Assembly: GCA_025201705.1 (NCBI GenBank)
Contig: MU616784.1
Coordinates: forward strand, 1 to 42,831
Direction: 5' to 3'
DNA length: 42,831 bases
Source of the DNA: Dissophora ornata
Lineage: Eukaryota > Mortierellomycota > Mortierellomycetes > Mortierellales > Mortierellaceae
Shown: one piece after another, positions 1-10,038 of the stretch
Layout of the letters: every line of letters starts with the position of its first letter
Numbering within the stretch: position 1 is the stretch's first letter
The notes under the pieces: generated by a model
The model's input: the letters and a program-made list of their open reading frames with translations, nothing else
What the model was told of the DNA's origin: nothing
The model's database searches: none
Program-made: the position numbers and the translations under genes

Positions 1-1264
1 AAAAAAAAAAATGTGGGTTTTGGTACTGAATGGCTGTATACAAAGGTTAACAAAGTGGGTGCTTAGAATTGGTTTGGATTGGCGTTCTTCCAGACTGGGT
101 GGGAGTGGAGGTAGGGACGGAAGGAAAAGAGACAGCGATAAATGCGGTTAGCAATTGTGTCATCAAGGGCCGATATTGCAGGCATCAGACAGCAAGGCGA
201 GGCACGGCAGGTCATGCCCCGGGCGTGGCGGCAAACGGTGCAGGATATGCTTACCTTGGTCAGAGATGTAATCGGCAGAGTTCTTTTCTTGCGAGTGGGA
301 GTACATGGAAATGTGTACTACGACAGAAAGAGTGCGGGTGGGGCTGAAGTAGACTTCAAGAGGATGATTCGCTTGTGGAGTTTATTCTGTCAGGATAAAA
401 ACACAAGGGAATATCAGGCTGCGTTGGTTTGCGTGCGTATGTGTGTTGGGAGTTGGAAGAGAGAAGAGAGGAAAACAAGAAAACAGAGACGGCACTGGTT
501 GGTTTATATATGCGGCTCAACAATCAGGCCAGAAAAAGCACAGATTTCGATCCGGCTGATAAGGACGCCACAATCTCGCCCACCATTCGTCTCTCAATGT
601 CTCTCCTTCCTTCCAAAACGGCTGCTTTCGCTTTTGAGTTTAGATCCTCCTCGTGGTCATGTTCTCTCACAACCCAAACAAACAGGTCCCCGGCCACCCC
701 CCCTCGAACACAGCCAGATCGCTGCCGTGTACATATTACATGCCCCGCTTTAATTCCACTCTACGTGCTGCTCCTCTATCTCGGCAGCTGCTCCAACTGC
801 CAGCCTTCCCCTGAAACCCGTGTACTCGGCCCAATGGACTGAGATTACCCACATGACGTTGCTAAACCTTTTTTTTCTCACAAACCAGTTCAAAACTATC
901 AGGTACCACTCATCTTCCTTGCTGTATCTGCACATGATGTGGTTTACACCCTGCAACATGCTCTGCTCGCCCTCTGTACCTCCTGCATCTACAGAGATCT
1001 CCACTGACGATTATCAGGGAGGAGCCCCAAGCGCTTCAATTGGAGATGACCACTCGTGAAAATCTTAAATTCTCCGAAGTGCTCAACCTGACATCGAGTG
1101 ACTCAAAAAGATCTGTAATCATGTGACCGAGAGTTGTTGGAAATAGCGGGCATCAACCACACGACCTTTCGAAGGCTTGAGAGCACACGACCTCAAAGTA
1201 TAGCGGCGCACACAAGAAATGGTGTTCTAGGTGGTTTTATTATCTAACGTACTGTACATCTACA
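1..1264. other. Region without a convincing gene
   Basis: The stretch begins with a run of 11 A. It contains overlapping short ORFs in several frames, none with a recognisable domain. A pyrimidine-rich, TATA-containing stretch around 500-655 looks promoter-like and precedes an ATG at 659 that opens a 52-codon ORF (MFSHNPNKQVPG...). Further right, pieces bounded by good splice signals (acceptor ending at 888, donor at 903, acceptor ending near 993) could form a small spliced gene ending with a TGA at 1057-1059. I could not assemble a model with continuous frame, so nothing is called. Confidence 0.4.
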
Positions 1265-2709
1265 CTACTTGATGTCAAAGAGTTTGCCCTGTCGCCAGCG
1301 ATACCACAGCTTGGCGGGCAAGTACCACTCGCGCTGCTGAATATTCGGCGCTAATGGATTAAAGTCCGCCTGCTCTAGTCGGGCTAGATACGACTCTGTG
1401 GGGATACCAGCCATCAGGACAGGGAGGGCGGCTTTGGGCAAATTATCCATATACGACTGCGCTGTTGCGAGGTGTACATGCGCAGCGGTTGCAACCTCAA
1501 GAGTGGCATCCTGGAGCGCAGAAGTGATGGTCGGGTTCCTGAAAAGCGCCTCTTGCGACAGGTTGTGCTGGTAGGTTCATTGGACACGTACAAACATTAG
1601 TCGTGGGAGACAAACCGTCAAAAACTTTTCTTTTTCTCACTCCGCATCTCTAGTTCTTCATTTTCAATACCTTGGCAGTAATCTCAGCTGGGATGACCAT
1701 TCGGTTTTGTTGCATATGGAAAGGAAAAGCTCTCAGCATGGTGGCGATTCCCATTGCCTTGGCCATATGACTGGCTGCATGATCTGCCTCCAATGACTTG
1801 ACGCCAACCGACTCGAGCTGCAAATATAGCAATGATCCAAAGGTGTTCTCGCAATAGGTCTCCATCTGACCGATAGTCATGAACTGCGGATCCGATAAAT
1901 TCTGTTCACGCTCTGTGATCATGCGCTTGAACCAGATCAGAGACATCTCCGAGTCCCCTGCGACGCCCTCCTGTTGGTGATGCAGTGCCTGTTCCTGAAT
2001 CGCATGCGCGAGAGCTAGTGCAACGGGTTGTTGTGGAGGTACACTCGCAAAGACTTTGTCGAGCGAGTCTCTCCAAAATTGCATCCGCATGCGGCCAATA
2101 TCCGTATTGCTGACGGATTCCCGGATCGAAGCCAGCTCGATGTTGAAGGCCCTGAGCGCCATCTGCGTCGGCTGCTGGTGTTTTGGGAAGAACTGGGTGC
2201 AGAGAAACCCCTCATAATCTGCTCTCCTGGAAGTAGGCATACGCGCAAAACAGTGGCATAAAAAGAACCGACAGAGACGTTAGTCAGTTGTTCTTGATTC
2301 AAGAGACACTCCAAGATCGATCAACTCTACAAAACACTGGATCCGAGACGCACCGGACCAAATCCTGGCAGTATTCAATCGCCTTGGCTGGAGCAGGCAA
2401 GATCTCCTTCTGTAGGTTGGCTTTCTTTCTTGAAGAGCGTCCCTTCGAATCGAGGGTGAAAGGGGATTGCTTTTTATGACTATGGCCGTGGCTATGGCTG
2501 CTGTGGTCGTGGTTATGGCTGCTGTGGTCGTGGCTGTGGTCGTGGCTGTGGTCGTGAATACAGTTGTGATCGTGCACATGAGCAAACCCCCGGCGAACTA
2601 TGATCGATGCCACCACACCACGATTCCATGCTGCGGCTGAACTCCTGCTGAGGGATGAGGAGAGCTGCCGCTGTATAGCCCTTCCTGAATGAACAAGTCC
2701 TGAGCTCAT
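1265..2709 (-). CDS. NDUFAF6: NDUFAF6-like mitochondrial complex I assembly factor
   Basis: Three exons: 2709-2354, 2226-1671 and 1567-1265, giving 404 aa. Introns of 127 and 103 bp have GT-AG ends and join frames exactly. The squalene/phytoene synthase-like fold of NDUFAF6 is recognisable from YCQDLVRRADYEGFLC through MRMQFWRD, EREQNL, ENTFGSLLYL, DHAASHMAKAMGI and a C-terminal PLAPNIQQREWYLP. Family members help mature the ND1 module of complex I in the mitochondrial matrix. They lack prenyltransferase activity because the catalytic Asp-rich motifs are degenerate. Residues 1-42 are Arg/Ser-rich and read as a presequence. Residues 44-78 are an unusual His/Asp/Ser tract (HDHSHDHSHDH...), encoded by an imperfect repeat at 2481-2556, which I do not know from animal NDUFAF6. 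It shares a short divergent promoter with the ZNF511-like gene. Confidence 0.9.
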
Positions 2710-2878
2710 GGCTGGTAGTAATCGAATGTCCGAGGTGGTTCCGGATCGAAGGGTCCGAGTGGCCGTAGAAGATCAGCAAGGTCGGAAATACAAAGCCACT
2801 TTCATTTTTTTTTCCCCCTTTCGCCCACGCGCTTTCAAACGTTCCACATTTGCAAAGGCGTAATGACCCCAACACGAC
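2710..2878. promoter_or_regulatory. Divergent promoter, NDUFAF6-like / ZNF511-like
   Basis: Only 169 bp separate the two start codons, which point away from each other. The interval must hold both promoters. It contains an A/T-rich run (tttttttttcccccttt on the plus strand, about 2806-2821) and no clear TATA box. The boundaries are inferred from the start codons only. Confidence 0.5.
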
Positions 2879-4259
2879 ATGGAGATCGACCAACCAGCAT
2901 TCACACTACTCTCCAACGGCAGCAGTGGCGCTGATTCAGCAGCTGCCTCCGCAGCAACTCCAGCTGTCAACAATAGCAACCTGATTACATTTCCAAAAAA
3001 GAGAGCACTATGTCAGGACGACCCTTTCTTTCAAGAAGGAACATACGAGTACAAGGCAGCATGGCTTCGCCTCGAGGATGCAAACGCATACATTCCGGAT
3101 ATGCTGGAGAATGAATATGACGACCACGAAAAGACGCGCGCCCATTTCACGTATGCCTCAACTCTCTACTTTAGCGTGGAATAATGCTCTTTGCTGCGAC
3201 TTGTCAAAAAGAACACGACGTTTTATACACTCCCTTGTCTTGTGCTCAACATAGACCCGCTCAAGCGTGCTACGTGGGCCGATGTCATGGAGACTGGACA
3301 TTCCCGAACGCTGCAGCATATGAGCACCACTATGAGACCAACCATCGCTACATCTGTGAGACTTGCAAGAAGCCGTTTCCTGGAGAGAAATGGTTGGAGC
3401 TACATCTCCGCGAGGTCCATGATGTCATGGTCAGGATCAAACGAGAGCGAGGGGAAAAGACTGTAAGTAAAAAAGCGCTTTGAATCTTTTTTTGAGTTGA
3501 TCTTAGGTTGATTGCTTATATTGGACCATTCACTGAGCAGCCATTGTTGTTGGTGCACTTGCCCATCCTTAGTATCAATGCTTCGTTGAGGGTTGTGATC
3601 GAATGTGCTCCACTCCGCAGAAAAGGCGGCGCCATATGATTGACAAGCACCACTATCCAAAGTGGTTTAATTTCGCAATCATTTTGACGGGTGTTGTGCC
3701 TTTCAACGAGAGGATGAAGGATGTACAGAAGGAGAAGGCACTCTGGCATTCAAGAGAGCAGGGTCGACAAAAAGTGAACCAAAATAAGAACCAGCATGTA
3801 CCACATCCACAACACCAACAAGGCAACCCTGGATATCAAAGCGCAGCTGACTCTGGAGCTATGGATGTCGAACCAGCAGCGACAACAACGTCAGTGCAGA
3901 AGAACGCGAATCGCCGTATATCTGTATCATCGACATCTGAATCAGGAAGTAAAAAAACATCAGAGTTACCGCCGAAAAAGAACGCATTCAAGCAGTATCG
4001 GACACCGGAGCCTAGACAAGCAACGAGGAGAAGCTCTTTTGTGGCAGATCAAGACATGGAGACTGACACTGCACCAGCTCGGAACACCTCAGCAACGCCT
4101 GTGGCTACGACAAGTGGTCATAGTTCTCAAGGAAAGAAGGACAAAATCGACATGGATATTGACCAGTTGCAACAGAGCATGGCTCAGCTGATGGTCCCTC
4201 GCTCTGTTGCGAATAAGATGCGCAGTAGCAATGCGACAACCAGCAATAAACCACACTGA
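2879..4259 (+). CDS. ZNF511: ZNF511-like C2H2 zinc-finger protein
   Basis: Three exons (2879-3150, 3255-3462, 3573-4259) encode 388 aa. Introns of 104 and 110 bp use gtatgc/atag and gtaagt/ttag. Three C2H2 fingers follow one another: residues 96-121 (CYVGRC...HHYETNH), 125-146 (CETCKKPF...HLREVH) and from 163 (CFVEGC...HMIDKHH). The spacing, plus EHHYxTxH and the YQCxVEGC linker, are the signature of ZNF511, a conserved but poorly characterised nuclear protein. After the fingers, P-x-W/F-N-F matches the family. The last about 150 residues are low-complexity, Ser/Thr/Gln-rich and probably disordered, with a basic patch suggesting nuclear import. The N-terminal 60 residues are also disordered. 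The start ATG directly follows acgac and is the first in frame. Confidence 0.88.
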
Positions 4260-4378
4260 GCGACCATTCAGGCTGTACTCCGCCCAAAACAAATATAAAA
4301 ATTGGTGGCGCTACCATTGTATTTTGGTGTATCTAAGCAGTCACTCAGGCACAACAAAAAGCGAAACCTTGGTTGACA

Positions 4379-4528
4379 ATGGTCGAGATCAGCTTTCGTT
4401 CCGTGAACATTACCCGGTATGGTTCCTCCACGCCTCTCCGCCGCAGCTGTTACCAGACAGTTACAGCAGCGGTTTGCCTCTCTTTGGCTAACTCGCTCTG
4501 CCCTGCCACACAAGACGGCGCTCTGTAG
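4379..4528 (+). promoter_or_regulatory. Overlapping upstream ORF before the Myb-repeat gene
   Basis: An ATG at 4379 in a strong context (A at -3, G at +4) opens a 49-codon ORF in another frame. It runs past the main start at 4419 and stops at 4528. If the transcript starts upstream of 4379, ribosomes must leak past this ATG to reach the main ORF, so it may damp translation. It could instead lie upstream of the transcription start. Confidence 0.45.
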
Positions 4529-6836
4529 GACGACGGCTACCCGTCGCCCATTGCAAATATTCCAAACCAACAACATTCATCTCCATGGAGCCACCGCTCG
4601 CCTCTTTTCAAACGAGTCTACTGCTACAGCAACTATACCGGCCACACCAATCACACCAAGATCTGTCAGCAATTCACAATTTGGTCTGAAGGCGACTACG
4701 ATAGAATCCACAACGACAGACTCGGTGAAAACACTACGAAAACGTCCTAAACTCGACTGGAGTCCTGAAGCTGACACTCTTCTCTTGGAGTTGCGCACTC
4801 TCCACAACAAAAAATGGCTCGAAATTGGCCAACAACTCGGACGGGAGCCTGCGACTTGTATGAGTCGTTTCGAATCCATGTTAAACCCGATCTTGAAAGA
4901 CTTCTGGACAGCCGAACGGGATAAGGAACTTGAGAGACTCGTGACATCGTCCAAGAGTTGGCCAGAGATCTCGCAGATTCTCGGGGTGCACCGGTTGGCG
5001 TGCGTGGAGAGGTGGCGCCAGATGGGACTCGTGGACTTTGGGGAGGTGGAGTCAAGTGTGGAAAAGGCAGTTGAGTCACGACGCAAGAGGAAAGAGCGAG
5101 AACAGCAACAGCGACAGCAAAAACTGGATGCTCAGTTAGTGCAGCAAAGGGCTGATTCACAGGAGCAGCTGATGAATATGAGAGAGATGCTGTCAAACTT
5201 AAAGCCAATGCAACAGGTGGATAGGGGTCAGGATCGCCTGAGCTGGAACTCACTACTGAAGGATGAGCAGCGGTACAGCCATCATCGGTCCTGGAAGAAG
5301 AAGACGAAGCTGGATGCATTTTCGCAGCTGTATCTGATGAACCCAGGATGGTCCGCCAAAGAGGAGACAGTGTTAATCCAATTTGTGCTGAAGCATGGGT
5401 TGGACAAGTGGGATGCTGTGGCGAAAGAGGTGTTGAATGAAAGGTTTACCGCGGCAGAGTGTCGGACGTGTTGGAAGAATCTGGATATGCCCGTGACGAG
5501 CTCGATAACATATGTGGACAAACCACCATCGCAGGTTGAAAGCGCCAGGAGTAGCGGCACTAGCGATAGCAACCCCGGCTCTTCTTCAACCTCAATGTCC
5601 CACCTTTCAGTATCTGGAAAGGACGCCGAGAATCCGGTGGGGATGGCATTCAACAATGAAGGTGAAGGAACTTGGACAAAGAAGCAGCAAGTCCAGTTCT
5701 GGCACCTCTGGAATCAGCATGGTCAGAACTGGACACAGATCGCAAGCGCTATGGATGTCCCAATGGTCTCCTGTAAGAAGTACTTTACGGATATCACTAG
5801 GCACTTAGCCCGCCATGGCGTCCAACAGGATGCAGCTCTTGGGGAGGAGAATGGAGTAGATCTAGAGAGGATTCAAGCGTTGGCCAGGACGATCACTCAA
5901 GACTTCAAGCACCTTCCAAAGAACCTTTCATTCTCGGATGGCGATTCGGGCGATATCGTAGATGCGACTCTTGCGGACAACGGCGACCAATCCACAGCAG
6001 CAGAAGCAGCGGCGTCCAAGACTTCAAGGTCGCAATCGTTTGTTTGGGATAAGGAACTCTCTGTTCGTCTTCAGGCTGTGATCCGTCAGGCCTACAAGTC
6101 GCGAGCGATCCATCTGGACGAAATCAACTGGTCTTGGGTATCTCGCCGAGTGCATCCGAATACGACCTCTCGCGTTTGCAAGAACCACTGGAAGTTTTTA
6201 CACGACACAACGAATCGTGTGGTCTGGACACATGAGGATATCAAGAAACTGGAGGAAGGTGTTCGACTTTTGGGGCCTAAGAAACTGACGCAGATCCGGG
6301 ACCATTTCTTGCCACATATGACGAAGGATGACATTGCCCGACATTGGTTCAGGATCTCGGACAAGGCGACGGTCATTGATGAAAACGAGTACTATCGACT
6401 CTTGGGCTCTATCAAAGAACTTATGAGCGATACTTCCCCTGCGACTCACGGGGATGAGAATAGACACGGGGGCGAAAACGGGATAGCTGTAGGGGATGGT
6501 AATGGTAATAATAGTCTGGAGTTGGAAGATCTGCAAAGTCCCCGCTGGATCGAGGTCGAGAAGAGGATGGGACCGGGATGGAAAAAGATGCCATGTAGAC
6601 GCGTGTGGGAAAGTTCATTCCAGTATTTGATCCGACATGGGAGGTGGACTTCGAACGAGGATGGCAGGCTCCTGAGGGTTGTCAAGTTTGTCGGGCGTGA
6701 TGACTGGTACTCGGCAGCCAAGGCCATGCAATCAGGAAAATCACCTTGGCAATGTCGCTTGAGGTGGTGCCAACTCTTGGATCCTGTGAATATGGATACT
6801 AGTGACCTCTTTGTCGATGGCGAAATGTATTGCTAG
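4419..6836 (+). CDS. Multi-repeat Myb/SANT protein with mitochondrial-like N terminus
   Basis: A single uninterrupted ORF of 805 aa. Myb/SANT-type helix-turn-helix repeats, each with regularly spaced Trp or aromatic residues, lie at about 113-155, 162-203, 310-355, 418-462, 542-595, 602-646 and 742-787, with a partial one at 709-738. A basic Gln/Arg-rich coiled stretch (about 215-260) splits the first pair from the rest. This repeat number recalls SNAPC4 or fungal Myb-like telomere/Pol I factors, but no closer family is recognisable. The first 66 residues have many Arg, Ala and Leu, no acidic residue before Glu66, and end in ARLFSN, which resembles a cleaved mitochondrial presequence. The function is probably DNA binding; location and target are inference. 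Lack of introns contrasts with most neighbours. The start at 4419 has G at -3 and +4, and an overlapping uORF precedes it. Confidence 0.85.
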   Translation: MVPPRLSAAAVTRQLQQRFASLWLTRSALPHKTALCRTTATRRPLQIFQTNNIHLHGATARLFSNESTATATIPATPITPRSVSNSQFGLKATTIESTTTDSVKTLRKRPKLDWSPEADTLLLELRTLHNKKWLEIGQQLGREPATCMSRFESMLNPILKDFWTAERDKELERLVTSSKSWPEISQILGVHRLACVERWRQMGLVDFGEVESSVEKAVESRRKRKEREQQQRQQKLDAQLVQQRADSQEQLMNMREMLSNLKPMQQVDRGQDRLSWNSLLKDEQRYSHHRSWKKKTKLDAFSQLYLMNPGWSAKEETVLIQFVLKHGLDKWDAVAKEVLNERFTAAECRTCWKNLDMPVTSSITYVDKPPSQVESARSSGTSDSNPGSSSTSMSHLSVSGKDAENPVGMAFNNEGEGTWTKKQQVQFWHLWNQHGQNWTQIASAMDVPMVSCKKYFTDITRHLARHGVQQDAALGEENGVDLERIQALARTITQDFKHLPKNLSFSDGDSGDIVDATLADNGDQSTAAEAAASKTSRSQSFVWDKELSVRLQAVIRQAYKSRAIHLDEINWSWVSRRVHPNTTSRVCKNHWKFLHDTTNRVVWTHEDIKKLEEGVRLLGPKKLTQIRDHFLPHMTKDDIARHWFRISDKATVIDENEYYRLLGSIKELMSDTSPATHGDENRHGGENGIAVGDGNGNNSLELEDLQSPRWIEVEKRMGPGWKKMPCRRVWESSFQYLIRHGRWTSNEDGRLLRVVKFVGRDDWYSAAKAMQSGKSPWQCRLRWCQLLDPVNMDTSDLFVDGEMYC

Positions 6837-6953
6837 AGAAATAGTATTTAGACTGCAACAAACAAAGTAAGACCAAGATGCGCCAAGGGCCTTCAATGTC
6901 CATAATTTCGCTCGCATGTTTTTTTTATTGTAGGTAGTCCTAAGGATCATGCC

Positions 6954-8783
6954 TCACTTCTTGATCTCTGAACTGACAACGAATACAGGCACGACGTCCT
7001 TGTTGGCGTCGACCTCCGGGTCTGGGATGCTCAATCTATCAATGATCTTCTCTAGCCTGATATTGCCGCCGAGTCGTCGGACCTCTTCTTGTGCTCGCTG
7101 CTCGTAATAGCTCATCCGCTGTCTGCAATACTCAAAAGTTTTCGTGCCATTCATCAAATTGACCGCATAGCTCTTCAGCTCTGGCTCCGTTGGCTTTTGC
7201 TTCAGGATATCTATGAAGAGATGCAATAAATCGTCAGCCTTAAATCTTTTTTTTTCGAGGCCTTGCAATGAAGCGCTGGACTTACTCAAGAGCTTTCGGC
7301 TGTTGGGGTTTGCCCGGATAGAATGGATGATTGGAAACGAGAACTTTCCTTCCGTCAAGTCTTCACAGAATCCTTTGTTTGCTGAGTACTATTTACATTG
7401 TATTCCAAATCCATGACATTGGAGTCAGGAACTGAGTGGTATCGTTTCCTCATATCTTCCGTGCACTCTTTGCTCCCCTATACTCCTGTTCTCCTGCTCT
7501 TTTTTTTTTTTTTACCTGACTGGACTGAAGATTCAAGTAATCGTCTCTGATCTGGAAGTGAATACCGATCAGCTCTACCATCGGCACATAATCTCTATTT
7601 TTATTGACCAAGTAAAACGTGAAAAATCATATTAATTGTCTGCGCACACTAACAATAGCGACGACACAGAGCAATGCCAATCACGACATTCACAAAACTT
7701 ACACTTCGCAATCGCTGGCCGCCTGCATGAGCTTCACAGCAAGGCGCAAAAGTCCTCCCGTTTCTAAAAAAAATCCAAAAGATGTGTGGTGTGTTTAGCA
7801 TCTGAGGTCAAAAGCATTCGATCCGCTGCATCCCTTCTTTTCGTTCATGTCCATATGTCTAATATCCTGACTTTGTCGTAGAGTCTCTTCCTTACTGTCA
7901 TTGACCATGGCGATGTATTCCTCTTCAGTGGGACAAGTCAGACTATCTCTCCACAGCAGCTCCATCCCTTGTCCTCTGTGCAGACACAGCAACTCCTCTA
8001 TATGTTTTTTTAAACCCAAATTGAAAAGTCTTGATGTAAGTTATGCGGCTTCTCTAAAGATCCTTTTTTTGATTCGACCCGTCTGTGATCAAGAAGCATT
8101 TTTTACCAGTAAAGATAGTGAGCATCTTGGGGTTTGGGATCTTGTTCAATTCTGCGAGTGCCAAAAAGTAGACATAGTTTGCGCAATTGATAGTTGCAGG
8201 TACGCCAAAGATCTTATGAGCGACTAGAAATGGAGGCAAAGCTTTTAGTCACCCGATACACAGCTGTTCAATCACGAGGGCGTAAGAAAAAAAAAAAGGG
8301 CGAGATATTTTTACCTGGTTCCCCTCTTCGCAACACAGAATCATCCTCAATGTCATCGACCCTAGAAAGAGAGAGAGAAAACACGCCGTCAATTCCAGCG
8401 ACTGATGAGTCAACTGTTCGCTTCTGTCCAAACGTTTCGTCCTTGTGCCTGAATAGAATGCAAAGTATAAAAGGTATAGATTCATACAATAGACTAGACG
8501 TATGAAGCATCTTGATGACCTTGGTGATAACGGCCAGGTCTTGTGGAGGGACCTTGATCCAGATATTGAAGGCCTCGATCAGCTCTGTGCGCATCTCTTT
8601 TCCCGGGTTCGAGCAAATGTAAGTGTACGGCTCCAGCAAAGCCTAGGTTGGATGAGGAGCATGTAAACAAAAACTAGCTCAAGTTTAGAGATTTGATGCA
8701 TGAGTGGCAATGACAGGCGCAGAGGGAACCCCGGAATTTACCGCCTCATCGTGGTTTGTGGGGTAGATAGAGGGAATAGCCAT
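6954..8783 (-). CDS. BTS1: Geranylgeranyl diphosphate synthase
   Basis: Nine exons (8783-8742, 8642-8488, 8361-8315, 8223-8107, 7997-7896, 7763-7703, 7594-7516, 7388-7286, 7210-6954) join in frame to 320 aa. The enzyme condenses farnesyl diphosphate with isopentenyl diphosphate to make C20 GGPP, feeding protein prenylation and, in many fungi, carotenoids or terpenoids. The first Asp-rich motif DDIED sits at 68-72 and the second DDYLN at 192-196. The latter form, followed by NLQS and [16 protein letters not shown], marks the short type III eukaryotic GGPP synthase (yeast Bts1, animal GGPS1). [12 protein letters not shown] and KTGGLLRLA are also conserved. No presequence is seen, so the enzyme is probably cytosolic. 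Eight introns of 75-132 bp make this the most finely split gene of the window. The ATG begins [14 protein letters not shown]. Confidence 0.93.
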
Positions 8784-9343
8784 TGGTGGGACGTTGGACA
8801 ATGTAAAAGATGAATGAAGAAAAAGGGAGGGAGGGGAGGCAATCTCTTTTGTGGAGATTCGTCCAACCCGCGTGCACACACAAATTCGCACACAATCGGC
8901 GTGACCAACAGCAACCCAATGCGTTCCACAATCAACATACGTGTTCGACACACAGCATGCTTTGTTTATTTTAAGCGTCATAGCGAGGACACAAAGGAGC
9001 GAAAAAAAATCAAAGGCCTTTTTTCCTTGGAACTGCCACGTAGACAAAATCGAGGGTAACGACATGGCGTTTCGACTTTGGAGGCTATGCTCAGTTGATA
9101 TGCAAATGAATATCTCTCGCGTATTGCAGGAGTATACAAAAGAAAAGACAGAATGACTCAAAGGCAGCATACTCCCTTTGGTCTCTCCCCGTGCCGATTA
9201 TTTTATCGAACGCGTGCATAACCGTGGCCATATCGTGTGTCCACGATGATCGGTGGCAAACATATTGACGACATGCAGAAGAACGAAGAAAAAGAACGCA
9301 TGATCAGCTTCAAAGACCAAAGGTAGCCTTCTGCTCAATGGCG
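8784..9343. other. Upstream region of the GGPP synthase gene
   Basis: No gene is visible. ORFs here are short, overlap on both strands and carry no domain. The GGPP synthase promoter and 5' UTR should lie in its left part, reading leftward. A purine-rich run (agaaaaagggagggagggg, 8817-8835) lies just upstream of the start codon, and an octamer-like ATGCAAAT is at about 9100. Confidence 0.4.
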
Positions 9344-9361
9344 AAAAACAAAAAAAAAAAA
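9344..9361 (-). terminator. Pol III terminator of tRNA-Ala
   Basis: On the minus strand, about 31 bases past the tRNA 3' end, come a run of 12 T and then a run of five T separated by one G. Oligo-T is the standard RNA polymerase III stop signal. Confidence 0.7.
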
Positions 9362-9392
9362 GCGGATTTGAGCCAAGAACAGGTAAAAGATT

Positions 9393-9464
9393 GGAGAACC
9401 TGGGCATCGATCCCAGTGCCTCTCGCATGCTAAGCGAGCGCTCTACCATTTGAGCTAGATCCCC
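9393..9464 (-). tRNA. tRNA-Ala (anticodon AGC)
   Basis: Read on the minus strand, the 72 bases fold as a cloverleaf. The acceptor is GGGGATC against GTTCTCC, the D arm is GCTC...GAGC, the anticodon arm is CTCGC-TTAGCAT-GCGAG with AGC in the loop, and the T arm is CTGGG...CCCAG. The G3:U70 wobble pair, the identity element for alanyl-tRNA synthetase, is present. There is no intron. Pair 6:67 is a T-T mismatch and the T loop reads ATCGATG, so position 54 is A instead of T. These two deviations leave some room for a weakened copy, but the overall structure and the downstream T-run favour a working gene. The discriminator base on the minus strand is A. Confidence 0.88.
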
Positions 9465-9541
9465 GAATTGCCTGTAATTTGATTGGCTGTTCGTCTTGGG
9501 AACCCAGCCTATCCTATCGCGGTGGAGAGCCGAATAAAGAA

Positions 9542-9574
9542 CACGTGACCCGGTTATATATGTGAGTGCACGTG
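9542..9574. promoter_or_regulatory. Paired CACGTG E-boxes
   Basis: Two copies of CACGTGACC start at 9542 and 9569, 27 bp apart, just upstream of the minus-strand tRNA-Ala and next to the SINE insertion. CACGTG is the core of bHLH sites (Cbf1/Pho4/TFE type). Whether a protein uses them here is unknown. Confidence 0.4.
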
Positions 9575-9598
9575 ACCTGTCAACTCCCTAGCAAGTAG

Positions 9599-9615
9599 CA
9601 TGACCCTGGGGGGTC
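9599..9615. repeat. Target-site duplication, left copy (SINE)
   Basis: The 17 bases catgaccctggggggtc occur here and again, without a mismatch, at 10039-10055, bracketing an element with an A-rich tail. This is the expected footprint of LINE-driven retroposition. Confidence 0.85.
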
Positions 9616-10038
9616 AGGCGGGCGAGCCTTTCAGCTTAGTTGGAAAAGCTTCCACCTTTCGATCTAAAGGTCTCTGGTTCCAAGTCAAGCAAGCCGGGAG
9701 CGTGGAGGCTCCCCCTATCTCCAAGCATGGGTTCAATCCTTCACAACAACTCTGGTGACGAGCCAGTCGGAATGCCAAGCAGGACTATTACCATGCGAAA
9801 ACGTGATGTCGCACGACCTAGATGGTGACGAGCCAGACGGTACGATGTGAGCAGGACAAGTACCATGAGGAGCGTAATGTTAGATCAACCTCCCTTACTG
9901 AAACCACGGTCGACGTCGAATTAGCAGTTAAACCCGAGGTCCATGTGCTACAGTACGAATTGACATATCTATCAGATTAAAGAGAGCGAGATCAGAGGCA
10001 ATTCTAGAATAAAAAATAAAAAATAAAAATAAAAAAAC
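9616..10038 (+). mobile_element. tRNA-derived SINE retroposon
   Basis: A 423-bp element lies between perfect 17-bp direct repeats. Its head is tRNA-like. An A-box-like cagcttagttgg is at 9632-9643 and a B-box-like ggttccaagtc at 9676-9686, 44 bp apart as in a tRNA gene. Between them a hairpin (acctt...aaggt) stands where the anticodon arm would be, with an eight-base loop, so the tRNA part is degenerate and the parent tRNA cannot be named. A second, better B-box match (ggttcaatcc) is at 9730-9739. The body holds an imperfect 70-bp tandem duplication. The 3' end is A-rich with repeated aataaaa units (about 10005-10037). It encodes no protein and would need a partner LINE reverse transcriptase, which is not in the window. 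Confidence 0.85.
9751..9890 (+). repeat. Imperfect 70-bp tandem duplication in the SINE body
   Basis: The segment tggtgacgagccag recurs exactly 70 bp apart (9753 and 9823). Each copy is followed by related gcaggac...taccatg and cgt-atgt blocks. The two units differ by several substitutions, so the duplication is older than the insertion, which has an undecayed target-site duplication. Confidence 0.7.

Noticed and set aside
142..753. 203-codon ORF at the left edge
   Set aside because: It overlaps other ORFs in shifted frames, is rich in Arg and Pro from promoter-like DNA, has no domain, and runs through a TATA/pyrimidine-rich stretch.
9618..9700. Second functional tRNA gene at the head of the SINE
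   Set aside because: A and B boxes are present, but the anticodon loop has eight bases, the acceptor ends do not pair, and the whole segment lies inside an element with target-site duplications. It is a tRNA relic.
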